A stretch of DNA of 64,000 nt, from the NCBI GenBank assembly GCA_026874595.1, contig JAPPUL010000050.1, positions 1 to 64,000 of the forward strand. Reading direction: 5' to 3'. The notes under the pieces were generated by a model that was given only the letters and a program-made list of their open reading frames with translations, was not told the DNA's origin and ran no database searches. The position numbers and the translations under genes were made by a program. Shown here one piece after another: positions 49,700 through 62,390 of the stretch (positions within the stretch are counted from its first letter, which is position 1; each line of letters opens with the position of its first letter). The stretch comes from Sipunculus nudus (taxonomy: Eukaryota; Annelida; Sipuncula; Golfingiida; Sipunculidae).

Positions 49700-52600
49700 T
49701 AAATCGGCCATTTTTGCACAAAACACGATCTTGTATTACGCGAAAACCGCGCTGATTTCGGCGAAAACGACGTTTGTAACAGGGTCTAAATGGCCTAATG
49801 AAGCTTCTAAAACGCTTCTTTCGCAATTTAAATCGGCCATTTTTGCACAAAACACGATCTTCTGTTACGCGAAAACCGTGCTGATTTCGGCGAAAACGAC
49901 GTTTGTAACAGGGTCTAAATGGCCTAATGAAGCTTCTAAAACGCTTCTTTCGCAATTTAAATCGGCCATTTTTGCACAAAACACGATCTTGTATAACGCG
50001 AAAACCGAGCTGATTTCGGGGAAAACGATGTTTATAACAGGGTCTAAATGGCTTAATGAAGCTTCTAAAACGCTTCTTTCGCAATTTAAATCGGCCATTT
50101 TTGCACAAAACACGATCTTGTATTACGCGAAAACCGTGCTGATTTCGGCGAAAACGACGTTTTGTAACAGGGTCTAAATGGCCTAATGAAGCTTCTAAAA
50201 CGCTTCTTTCGCAATTTAAATCGGCCATTTTTGCACAAAACACGATCTTCTGTTACGCGAAAACCGTGCTGATTTCGGCGAAAACGACGTTTGTAACAGG
50301 GTCTAAATGGCCTAATGAAGCTTCTAAAACGCTTCTTTCGCAATTTAAATCGGCCATTTTTGCACAAAACACGATCTTGTATAACGCGAAAACCGAGCTG
50401 ATTTCGGGGAAAACGACGTTTGTAACAGGGTCTAAATGGCCTAATGAAGCTTCTAAAACGCTTCTTTCGTAATTTAAATCGGCCATTTTTGCACAAAACA
50501 CGATGTTGTATAACGCGAAAACCGAGCTGATTTCGGGGAAAACGATGTTTGTATAAGGGTCTAAATGGCTTAATGAAGCTTCTAAAACGCTTCTTTCGCA
50601 ATTTAAATCGGCCATTTTTGCACAAAACACGATCTTGTATTACGCGAAAACCGCGCTGATTTCGGCGAAAACGACGTTTGTGACAGGGTCTAAATGGCCT
50701 AATGAAGCTTCTAAAACGCTTCTTTCGCAATTTAAATCGGCCATTTTTGCACAAAACACGATCTTGTATAACGCGAAAACCGAGCTGATTTCGGGGAAAA
50801 CGATGTTTGTAACAGGGTCTAAATGGCTCAATGAAGCTTCTAAAACGCTTCTTTCGCAATTTAAATCGGCCATTTTTGCACAAAACACGATCTTGTATTA
50901 CGCGAAAACCGAGCTAATTTCGGCGAAAACGACGTTTGTAACAGGGTCTAAATGGCCTAATGAAGCTTCTAAAACGCTTCTTTCGCAATTTAAATCGGCC
51001 ATTTTTGCACAAAACACGATGTTGTATAACGCGAAAACCGAGCTGATTTCGGGGAAAACGACGTTTGTAACAGGGTCTAAATGGCTTAATGAAGCTTCTA
51101 AAACGCTTCTTTCGCAATTTAAATCGGCCATTTTTGCACAAAACACGATTTTGTATAACGCGAAAACCTAGCTGATTTCGGGGAAAACGATGTTTGTATA
51201 AGGGTCTAAATGGCTTAATGAAGCTTCTAAAACGCTTCTTTCGCAATTTAAATCGGCCATTTTTGCACAAAACACGATCTTGTATTACGCGAAAACCGCG
51301 CTGATTTCGGCGAAAACGACGTTTGTAACAGGGTCTAAATGGCCTAATGAAGCTTCTAAAACGCTTCTTTCGCAATTTAAATCGGCCATTTTTGCACAAA
51401 ACACGATCTTCTGTTACGCGAAAACCGTGCTGATTTCGGCGAAAACGACGTTTGTAACAGGGTCTAAATGGCTTAATGAAGCTTCTAAAACGCTTCTTTC
51501 GCAATTTAAATCGGCCATTTTTGCAGAAAATACGATCTTGTATTTCGCGAAAACCGTGCTGATTTCGGCGAAAACGACGTTTGTAACAGGGTCTAAATGG
51601 CTTAATGAAGCTTCTAAAACGCTTCTTTCGCAATTTAAATCGGCCATTTTTGCACAAAACACGATCTTGTATTACGCGAAAACCGCGCTGATTTCGGCGA
51701 AAACGACGTTTGTAACAGGGTCTAAATGGCCTAATGAAGCTTCTAAAACGCTTCTTTCGCAATTTAAATCGGCCATTTTTGCACAAAACACGATCTTGTA
51801 TAACGCGAAAACCGAGCTGATTTCGGGGAAAACGATGTTTGTAACAGGGTCTAAATGGCTGAATGAAGCTTCTAAAACGCTTCTTTCGCAATGTAAATCG
51901 GCCATTTTTGCACAAAACACGATCTTGTATTACGCGAAAACCGTGCTAATTTCGGCGAAAACGACGTTTGTAACAGGGTCTAAATGGCCTAATGAAGCTT
52001 CTAAAACGCTTCTTTCGCAATTTAAATCGGCCATTTTTGCACAAAACACGATGTTGTATAACGCGAAAACCGAGCTGATTTCGGGGAAAACGACGTTTGT
52101 AACAGGGTCTAAATGGCTTAATGAAGCTTCTAAAACGCTTCTTTCGCAATTTAAATCGGCCATTTTTGCACAAAACACGATTTTGTATAACGCGAAAACC
52201 TAGCTGATTTCGGGGAAAACGATGTTTGTATAAGGGTCTAAATGGCTTAATGAAGCTTCTCAAACGCTTCTTTCGCAATTTAAATCGGCCATTTTTGCAC
52301 AAAACACGATTTTGTATAACGCGAAAACCGCGCTGATTTCGGCGAAAACGACGTTTGTAACAGGGTCTAAATGGCCTAATGAAGCTTCTAAAACGCTTCT
52401 TTCGCAATTTAAATCGGCCATTTTTGCACAAAACACGATCTTCTGTTACGCGAAAACCGTGCTGATTTCGGCGAAAACGACGTTTGTAACAGGGTCTAAA
52501 TGGCCTAATGAAGCTTCTAAAACGCTTCTTTCGCAATTTAAATCGGCCATTTTTGCACAAAACACGACCTTGTATAACGCGAAAACCGAGCTGATTTCGG

Positions 52601-55600
52601 GGAAAACGATGTTTGTAACAGGGTCTAAATGGCTCAATGAAGCTTCTAAAACGCTTCTTTCGCAATTTAAATCGGCCATTTTTGCACAAAACACGATCTT
52701 GTATTACGCGAAAACCGTGCTAATTTCGGCGAAAACGACGTTTGTAACAGGGTCTAAATGGCCTAATGAAGCTTCTAAAATGCTTCTTTCGCAATTTAAA
52801 TCGGCCATTTTTGCACAAAACACGATCTTGTATAACGCGAAAACCGAGCTGATTTCGGGGAAAACGATGTTTGTAACAGGGTCTAAATGGCTCAATGAAG
52901 CTTCTAAAACGCTTTTTTCGCAATTTAAATCGGCCATTTTTGCACAAAACACGATCTTGTATTACGCGAAAACCGTGCTAATTTCGGCGAAAACGACGTT
53001 TGTAACAGGGTCTAAATGGCTTAATGAAGCTTCTAAAACGCTTCTTTCGCAATTTAAATCGGCCATTTTTGCACAAAACACGATTTTGTATAACGCGAAA
53101 ACCTAGCTGATTTCGGGGAAAACGATGTTTGTATAAGGGTCTAAATGGCTTAATGAAGCTTCTAAAACGCTTCTTTCGCAATTTAAATCGGCCATTTTTG
53201 CACAAAACACGATCTTGTATTACGCGAAAACCGCGCTGATTTCGGCGAAAACGACGTTTGTAACAGGGTCTAAATGGCCTAATGAAGCTTCTAAAACGCT
53301 TCTTTCGCAATTTAAATCGGCCATTTTTGCACAAAACACGATCTTCTGTTACGCGAAAACCGTGCTGATTTCGGCGAAAACGACGTTTGTAACAGGGTCT
53401 AAATGGCCTAATGAAGCTTCTAAAACGCTTCTTTCGCAATTTAAATCGGCCATTTTTGCACAAAACACGATCTTGTATAACGCGAAAACCGAGCTGATTT
53501 CGGGGAAAACGATGTTTGTAACAGGGTCTAAATGGCTCAATGAAGCTTCTAAAACGCTTTTTTCGCAATTTAAATCGGCCATTTTTGCACAAAACACGAT
53601 CTTGTATTACGCGAAAACCGTGCTAATTTCGGCGAAAACGACGTTTGTAACAGGGTCTAAATGGCTTAATGAAGCTTCTAAAACGCTTCTTTCGCAATTT
53701 AAATCGGCCATTTTTGCACAAAACACGATTTTGTATAACGCGAAAACCTAGCTGATTTCGGGGAAAACGATGTTTGTATAAGGGTCTAAATGGCTTAATG
53801 AAGCTTCTAAAACGCTTCTTTCGCAATTTAAATCGGCCATTTTTGCACAAAACACGATCTTGTATTACGCGAAAACCGCGCTGATTTCGGCGAAAACGAC
53901 GTTTGTAACAGGGTCTAAATGGCCTAATGAAGCTTCTAAAACGCTTCTTTCGCAATTTAAATCGGCCATTTTTGCACAAAACACGATCTTCTGTTACGCG
54001 AAAACCGTGCTGATTTCGGCGAAAACGACGTTTGTAACAGGGTCTAAATGGCCTAATGAAGCTTCTAAAACGCTTCTTTCGCAATTTAAATCGGCCATTT
54101 TTGCACAAAACACGATCTTGTATAACGCGATAACCGAGCTGATTTCGGGGAAAACGATGTTTATAACAGGGTCTAAATGGCTTAATGAAGCTTCTAAAAC
54201 GCTTCTTTCGCAATTTAAATCGGCCATTTTTGCACAAAACACGATCTTGTATTACGCGAAAACCGTGCTGATTTCGGCGAAAACGACGTTTGTAACAGGG
54301 TCTAAATGGCCTAATGAAGCTTCTAAAACGCTTCTTTCGCAATTTAAATCGGCCATTTTTGCACAAAACACGATCTTGTATAACGCGAAAACCGAGCTGA
54401 TTTCGGGGAAAACGATGTTTGTAACAGGGTCTAAATGGCCTAATGAAGCTTCTAAAACGCTTCTTTCGCAATTTAAATCGGCCATTTTTGCACAAAACAC
54501 GATCTTGTATAACGCGAAAACCGAGCTGATTTCGGGGGAAAACGATGTTTGTAACAGGGTCTAAATGGCCTAATGAAGCTTCTAAAACGCTTCTTTCGCA
54601 ATTTAAATCGGCCATTTTTGCACAAAACACGATTTTGTATAACGCGAAAACCTAGCTGATTTCGGGGAAAACGATGTGAAAACGATGTTTGTATAAGGGT
54701 CTAAATGGCTTAATGAAGCTTCTAAACGCTTCTTTCGCAATTTAAAATCGGCCATTTTTGCACAAAAACACGATCTTGTATTACGCGAAAACCGCGCTGA
54801 TTTCCGGCGAAAACGACGTTTGTAACAGGGTCTAAATGGCCTAATGAAGCTTCTAAAACGCTTCTTCGCAATTTAAATCGGCCATTTTTGCACAAAACAC
54901 GATCTTCTGTTACGCGAAAACCGTGCTGATTTCGGCGAAAAACGACGTTTGTAACAGGGTCTAAATGGCTTAATGAAGCTTCTAAAACGCTTCTTTCGCA
55001 ATTTAAATCGGCCATTTTGCACAAAACACGATCTTGTATAACGCGAAAACGCGCTGATTTCGGCGAAAACGACGTTTGTAACAGGGGTCTAAATGGCCTA
55101 ATGAAGCTTCTAAAACGCTTCTTTCGCAATTTAAATCGGCCATTTTTGCACAAAACACGATCTTCTGTTACGCGAAAACCGTGCTGATTTCGGCGAAAAC
55201 GACGTTTGTAACAGGGTCTAAATGGCTGAATGAAGCTTCTAAAACGCTTCTTTCGCAATTTAAATCGGCCATTTTTGCACAAAACACGATCTTGTATTAC
55301 GCGAAAACCGTGCTAATTTCGGCGAAAACGACGTTGTAACAGGGTCTAAATGGCCTAATGAAGCTTCTAAAACGCTTCTTTCGCAATTTAAATCGGCCAT
55401 TTTTGCACAAAACACGATCTTGTATCACGCGAAAACCGAGCTGATTTCGGGAAAACGATGTTTGTAACAGGGTCATAAATGGCCTAATGAAGCTTCTAAA
55501 ACGCTTCTTTCGCAATTTAAATCGGCCATTTTTGCACAAAAACACGATCTTGTATTACGCGAAAACCGTGCTAATTTCGGCGAAAACGACGTTTGTAACA

Positions 55601-56040
55601 GGGTCTAAATGGCCTAATGAAGCTTCTAAAACGCTTCTTTCGCAATTTAAATCGGCCATTTTTGCACAAAACACGATGTTGTATAACGCGAAAACCGAGC
55701 TGATTTCGGGAAAACGATGTTGTAACAGGGTCTAAATGGCCTAATGAAGCTTCTAAACGCTTCTTTCGCAATTTTAATCGGCCATTTTTGCACAAAACAC
55801 GATCTTGTATTACGCAAAAACCGCGCTGATTCGGCGAAAACGACGTTTGTAACTGGGTCTAAATGGCCTAATGAAGCTTCTAAAACGCTTCTTTCGTAAT
55901 TTAAATCGAGCCATTTTTGCACAAAACACGATGTTGTATAACGCGAAAACCGAGCTGATTCGGGGAAAACGATGTTTGTATAAGGGTCTAAATGGCTTAA
56001 TGAAGCTTCTAAAACGCTTCTTTCGCAATTTAAATCGGCC
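49700..56040 (+). repeat. 6.33-kb (49-monomer) tandem unit, copy 1
   Basis: About 49 monomers whose order repeats directly downstream at 56041-62390. Matching marks include TTTATAAC at about 50030 and 56364, TGTGACAGG at 50681 and 57016, GCAATGTAAATC at 51889 and 58223, GACCTTG at 52566 and 58898, GCGATAACC at about 54127 and 60457, and TGTAACTGGG at about 55851 and 62171. The offset is 6327-6335 bp; 49 x 129 is 6321, the rest being small insertions. Confidence 0.82.
50375..53080 (+). repeat. Block duplicated from 36185-38890
   Basis: Partner of the 36.2-38.9-kb block in the same marker order. It carries TGTGACAGG at 50681, a mark shared with about 46681 and 57016 but not with 36.5 kb. Confidence 0.82.
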
Positions 56041-59000
56041 ATTTTTGCACAAAACACGATCTTGTATTACGCGAAAACCGCGCTGATTTCGGCGAAAACG
56101 ACGTTTGTAACAGGTCTAAAATGCCTAATGAAGCTTCTTAAAACGCTTCTTTCGCAATTTAAATCGGCCATTTTTGCACAAAACACGATCTTCTGTTACG
56201 CCGAAAACCGTGCTGATTTCGGCGAAAACGACGTTTGTAACAGGGTCTAAATGGCCTAAATGAAGCTTCTAAAACGCTTCTTTCGCAATTTAAATCGGCC
56301 ATTTTTGCACAAAACACGATCTTGTATAACGCGAAAACCGAGCTGATTTCGGGGAAAACGATGTTTATAACAGGGTCTAAATGGCTTAATGAAGCTTCTA
56401 AAACGCTTCTTTCGCAATTAAATCGGCCATTTTTGCACAAAACACGATCTTGTATTACGCGAAAACCGTGCTGATTTCGGGCGAAAACGACGTTTTGTAA
56501 CAGGGTCTAAATGGCCTAATGAAGCTTCTAAAACGCTTCTTTCGCAATTTAAATCGGGCCATTTTTGCACAAAACACGATCTTCTGTTACGCGGAAAACC
56601 GTGCTGATTTCGGCGAAAACGACGTTTGTAACAGGGTCTAAATGGCCTAATGAAGCTTCTAAAACGCTTCTTTCGCAATTTAAATCGGCCATTTTTGCAC
56701 AAAACACGATCTTGTATAACGCGAAAACCGAGCTGATTTCGGGGAAACGACGTTTGTAACAGGGTCTAAATGGCCTAATGAAGCTTCTAAAACGCTTCTT
56801 TCGTAATTTAAATCGGCCATTTTTGCACAAAACACGATGTTGTATAACTCGAAAACCCGAGCTGATTTCGGGGAAAACGATGTTTGTATAAGGTCTAAAT
56901 GGCTTAATGAAGGCTTCTAAAACGCTTCTTTCGCATTTAAATCGGCCATTTTTGCACCAAAACACGATCTTGTATTACGCGAAAACCGCGCTGATTTCGG
57001 CGAAAACGACGTTTGTGACAGGGTCTAAATGGCCTAATGAAGCTTCTAAAACGCTTCTTTCGCAATTTAAATCGGCCCATTTTTTGGCACAAAACACGAT
57101 CTTGTATAACGCGAAAACCGAGCTGATTTCGGGGAAAACGATGTTTGTAACAGGGTCTAAATGGCTCAATGAAGCTTCTAAAACGCTTCTTTCGCAATTT
57201 AATTCGGCCATTTTTGCACAAAACACGATCTTGTATTACGCGAAACCGAGCTAATTTCGGCGAAAACGACGTTTGTAACAGGGTCTAAATGGCCTAATGA
57301 AGCTTCTAAACGCTTCTTTCGCAATTTAAATCGGCCATTTTTGCACAAAACACGATGTTGTATAACGCGAAAACCGAGCTGATTTCGGGGAAACGACGTT
57401 TGTAACAGGGTCTAAATGGCTTAATGAAGCTTCTAAAACGCTTCTTTCGCAATTTAAATCGGCCATTTTTGCCACAAAACACGATTTTGTATAACGCGAA
57501 AACCTAGCTGATTTCGGGGAAAAACGATGTTTGTATAAGGGTCTAAATGGCTTAATGAAGCTTCTAAAACGCTTCTTCGCAATTTAAATCGGCCATTTTT
57601 GCACAAAACACGATCTTGTATTACGCGAAAACCCGCGCTGATTTCGGCGAAAACGACGTTTGTAACAGGGTCTAAATGGCCTAATGAAGCTTCTAAAACG
57701 CTTCTTTCGCAATTAAATCGGCCATTTTTGCACAAAAACACGATCTTCTGTTACGCGAAAACCGTGCTGATTTCGGCGAAACGACGTTGTAACAGGGTCT
57801 AAATGGCTTAATGAAGCTTCTAAAACGCTTCTTCGCAATTTAAATCGGCCATTTTTGCAGAAAATACGATCTTGTATTTCGCGAAAACCGTGCTGATTTC
57901 GGCGAAAACGACGTTTGTAACAGGGTCTAAATGGCTTAATGAAGCTTCTAAAACGCTTCTTTCGCAATTTAAATCGGGCCATTTTTGCACAAAACACGAT
58001 CTTGTATTACGCGAAAACCGCGCTGATTTCGGCGAAAACGACGTTTGTAACAGGTCTAAATGGCCTAATGAAGCTTCTAAAACGCTTCTTTCGCAATTTA
58101 AATCGGCCATTTTTGCACAAAACACGATCTTGTATAACGCGAAAACCGAGCTGATTTCGGGGAAAACGATGTTTGTAACAGGGTCTAAATGGCTGAATGA
58201 AGCTTCTAAAACGCTTCTTTCGCAATGTAAATCGGCCATTTTGCACAAAACACGATCTTGTATTACGCGAAAACCGTGCTAATTTCGGCGAAAACGACGT
58301 TTGTAACAGGGTCTAAATGGCCTAATGAAGCTTCTAAAACGCTTCTTTCGCATTTAAATCGGCCATTTTTGCACAAAACACGATGTTGTATAACGCGAAA
58401 ACCGAGCTGATTTCGGGGAAAACGACGTTTGTAACAGGGTCTAAATGGCTTAATGAAGCTTCTAAAACGCTTCTTTCGCATTTAATCGGCCATTTTGCAA
58501 CAAAACACGATTTTGTATAACGCGAAAACCTAGCTGATTTCGGGGAAAACCGATGTTTGTATAAGGGTCTAAATGGCTTAATGAAGCTTCTCAAACGCTT
58601 CTTTCGCAATTTAAATCGGCCATTTTTGCACAAAACACGATTTTGTATAACGCGAAAACCGCGCTGATTTCGGCGAAAACGACGTTTGTAACAGGGTCTA
58701 AATGGCCTAATGAAGCTTCTAAAACGCTTCTTTCGCAATTTAAATCGGCCATTTTTGCACAAAACACGATCTTCTGTTACGCGAAAACCGTGCTGATTTC
58801 GGCGAAAACGACGTTTTGTAACAGGGTCTAAATGGCCTAATGAAGCTTCTAAAACGCTTCTTTCGCAATTTAAATCGGCCATTTTTGCACAAAACACGAC
58901 CTTGTATAAACGCGAAAACCGAGCTGATTTCGGGGAAAACGATGTTTGTAACAGGGTCTAAATGGCTCAATGAAGCTTCTAAAACGCTTCTTTCGCAATT

Positions 59001-59900
59001 TAAATCGGCCATTTTTGCACAAAACACGATCTTGTATTACGCCGAAAACCGTGCTAATTTCGGCGAAAACGACGTTTGTAACAGGGTCTAAATGGCCTAA
59101 TGAAGCTTCTAAAATGCTTCTTTCGCAATTTAAATCGGCCATTTTTGCACAAAACACGATCTTTGTATAACGCGAAACCGAGCTGATTTCGGGGAAAACG
59201 ATGTTGTAACAGGGTCTAATGGCTCAATGAAGCTTCTAAAACGCTTTTTTCGCAATTTAAATCGGCCATTTTGCACAAAACACGATCTTGTATTACGCCG
59301 AAAACCGTGCTAATTTCGGCGAAAACGACGTTTGTAACAGGGTCTAAATGGCTTAATGAAGCTTCTTAAAACGCTTCTTTCGCAATTTAAATCGGCCATT
59401 TTGCACAAAACACGATTTTGTATAACGCGAAAACCTAGCTGATTTCGGGGAAAACGATGTTTGTATAAGGGTCTAAATGGCTTAATGAAGCTTCTAAAAC
59501 GCTTCTTCGCAATTTAAATCGGCCATTTTTGCACAAAACACGATCTTGTATTACGCGAAAACCGCGCTGATTTCGGCGAAAACGACGTTGTAACAGGGTC
59601 TAAATGGCCTAATGAAGCTTCTAAAACGCTTCTTTCGCAATTTAAATCGGCCATTTTTGCACAAAACACGATCTTCTGTTACGCGAAAACCGTGCTGATT
59701 TCGGCGAAAACGACGTTGTAACAGGGTCTAAATGGCCTAATGAAGCTTCTAAAACGCTTCTTTCGCAATTTAAATCGGCCATTTTTGCACAAAACACGAT
59801 CTTGTATAACGCGAAAACCGAGCTGATTTCGGGGAAAACGATGTTGTAACAGGGTCTAAATGGCTCAATGAAGCTTCTAAAACGCTTTTTTCGCAATTAA
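54530..59900. other. Error-rich tract with small deletions and insertions
   Basis: Between GGGGGAAAA at about 54534 and CGCAATTAAATC at about 59893 most monomers carry a length change. Deletions are frequent (GACGTTGTAAC, GCTTCTTCGC, CCATTTTGC, GGGAAAACG, AACAGGTC), mixed with insertions (AAAAACACG, GCCGAAAACC, CTTCTTAAAACG) and an 11-bp slip at about 54672 (ACGATGTGAAAACGATG). Sequence on both sides is clean. The tract spans the junction of the two 6.33-kb units. Confidence 0.8.
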
Positions 59901-62390
59901 ATCGGCCATTTTTGCACAAAACACGATCTTGTATTACGCGAAAACCGTGCTAATTTCGGCGAAAACGACGTTTGTAACAGGGTCTAAATGGCTTAATGAA
60001 GCTTCTAAAACGCTTCTTTCGCAATTTAAATCGGCCATTTTTGCACAAAACACGATTTTGTATAACGCGAAAACCTAGCTGATTTCGGGGAAAACGATGT
60101 TTGTATAAGGGTCTAAATGGCTTAATGAAGCTTCTAAAACGCTTCTTTCGCAATTTAAATCGGCCATTTTTGCACAAAACACGATCTTGTATTACGCGAA
60201 AACCGCGCTGATTTCGGCGAAAACGACGTTTGTAACAGGGTCTAAATGGCCTAATGAAGCTTCTAAAACGCTTCTTTCGCAATTTAAATCGGCCATTTTT
60301 GCACAAAACACGATCTTCTGTTACGCGAAAACCGTGCTGATTTCGGCGAAAACGACGTTTGTAACAGGGTCTAAATGGCCTAATGAAGCTTCTAAAACGC
60401 TTCTTTCGCAATTTAAATCGGCCATTTTTGCACAAAACACGATCTTGTATAACGCGATAACCGAGCTGATTTCGGGGAAAACGATGTTTATAACAGGGTC
60501 TAAATGGCTTAATGAAGCTTCTAAAACGCTTCTTTCGCAATTTAAATCGGCCATTTTTGCACAAAACACGATCTTGTATTACGCGAAAACCGTGCTGATT
60601 TCGGCGAAAACGACGTTTGTAACAGGGTCTAAATGGCCTAATGAAGCTTCTAAAACGCTTCTTTCGCAATTTAAATCGGCCATTTTTGCACAAAACACGA
60701 TCTTGTATAACGCGAAAACCGAGCTGATTTCGGGGAAAACGATGTTTGTAACAGGGTCTAAATGGCCTAATGAAGCTTCTAAAACGCTTCTTTCGCAATT
60801 TAAATCGGCCATTTTTGCACAAAACACGATCTTGTATAACGCGAAAACCGAGCTGATTTCGGGGAAAACGATGTTTGTAACAGGGTCTAAATGGCCTAAT
60901 GAAGCTTCTAAAACGCTTCTTTCGCAATTTAAATCGGCCATTTTTGCACAAAACACGATTTTGTATAACGCGAAAACCTAGCTGATTTCGGGGAAAACGA
61001 TGTTTGTATAAGGGTCTAAATGGCTTAATGAAGCTTCTAAAACGCTTCTTTCGCAATTTAAATCGGCCATTTTTGCACAAAACACGATCTTGTATTACGC
61101 GAAAACCGCGCTGATTTCGGCGAAAACGACGTTTGTAACAGGGTCTAAATGGCCTAATGAAGCTTCTAAAACGCTTCTTTCGCAATTTAAATCGGCCATT
61201 TTTGCACAAAACACGATCTTCTGTTACGCGAAAACCGTGCTGATTTCGGCGAAAACGACGTTTGTAACAGGGTCTAAATGGCTTAATGAAGCTTCTAAAA
61301 CGCTTCTTTCGCAATTTAAATCGGCCATTTTTGCACAAAACACGATCTTGTATAACGCGAAAACCGCGCTGATTTCGGTGAAAACGACGTTTGTAACAGG
61401 GTCTAAATGGCCTAATGAAGCTTCTAAAACGCTTCTTTCGCAATTTAAATCGGCCATTTTTGCACAAAACACGATCTTCTGTTACGCGAAAACCGTGCTG
61501 ATTTCGGCGAAAACGACGTTTGTAACAGGGTCTAAATGGCTGAATGAAGCTTCTAAAACGCTTCTTTCGCAATTTAAATCGGCCATTTTTGCACAAAACA
61601 CGATCTTGTATTACGCGAAAACCGTGCTAATTTCGGCGAAAACGACGTTTGTAACAGGGTCTAAATGGCCTAATGAAGCTTCTAAAACGCTTCTTTCGCA
61701 ATTTAAATCGGCCATTTTTGCACAAAACACGATCTTGTATAACGCGAAAACCGAGCTGATTTCGGGGAAAACGATGTTTGTAACAGGGTCTAAATGGCCT
61801 AATGAAGCTTCTAAAACGCTTCTTTCGCAATTTAAATCGGCCATTTTTGCACAAAACACGATCTTGTATTACGCGAAAACCGTGCTAATTTCGGCGAAAA
61901 CGACGTTTGTAACAGGGTCTAAATGGCCTAATGAAGCTTCTAAAACGCTTCTTTCGCAATTTAAATCGGCCATTTTTGCACAAAACACGATGTTGTATAA
62001 CGCGAAAACCGAGCTGATTTCGGGGAAAACGATGTTTGTAACAGGGTCTAAATGGCCTAATGAAGCTTCTAAAACGCTTCTTTCGCAATTTTAATCGGCC
62101 ATTTTTGCACAAAACACGATCTTGTATTACGCAAAAACCGCGCTGATTTCGGCGAAAACGACGTTTGTAACTGGGTCTAAATGGCCTAATGAAGCTTCTA
62201 AAACGCTTCTTTCGTAATTTAAATCGGCCATTTTTGCACAAAACACGATGTTGTATAACGCGAAAACCGAGCTGATTTCGGGGAAAACGATGTTTGTATA
62301 AGGGTCTAAATGGCTTAATGAAGCTTCTAAAACGCTTCTTTCGCAATTTAAATCGGCCATTTTTGCACAAAACACGATCTTGTATTACGC
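56041..62390 (+). repeat. 6.33-kb (49-monomer) tandem unit, copy 2
   Basis: Second copy of the 49.7-56.04-kb unit. Its first 3.9 kb is error-rich where copy 1 is clean; its last 2.4 kb is clean. Copy 1 is the reverse: clean first, error-rich last 1.4 kb. The copies diverge after about 62390 (GTGCTAAT here, GCGCTGAT in copy 1). Confidence 0.8.

Noticed and set aside
54655-54700. 11-bp insertion (ACGATGTGAAAACGATG) as a target-site duplication
   Set aside because: It is a local stutter of AAAACGATG at the edge of an error-rich tract, and no element is present.
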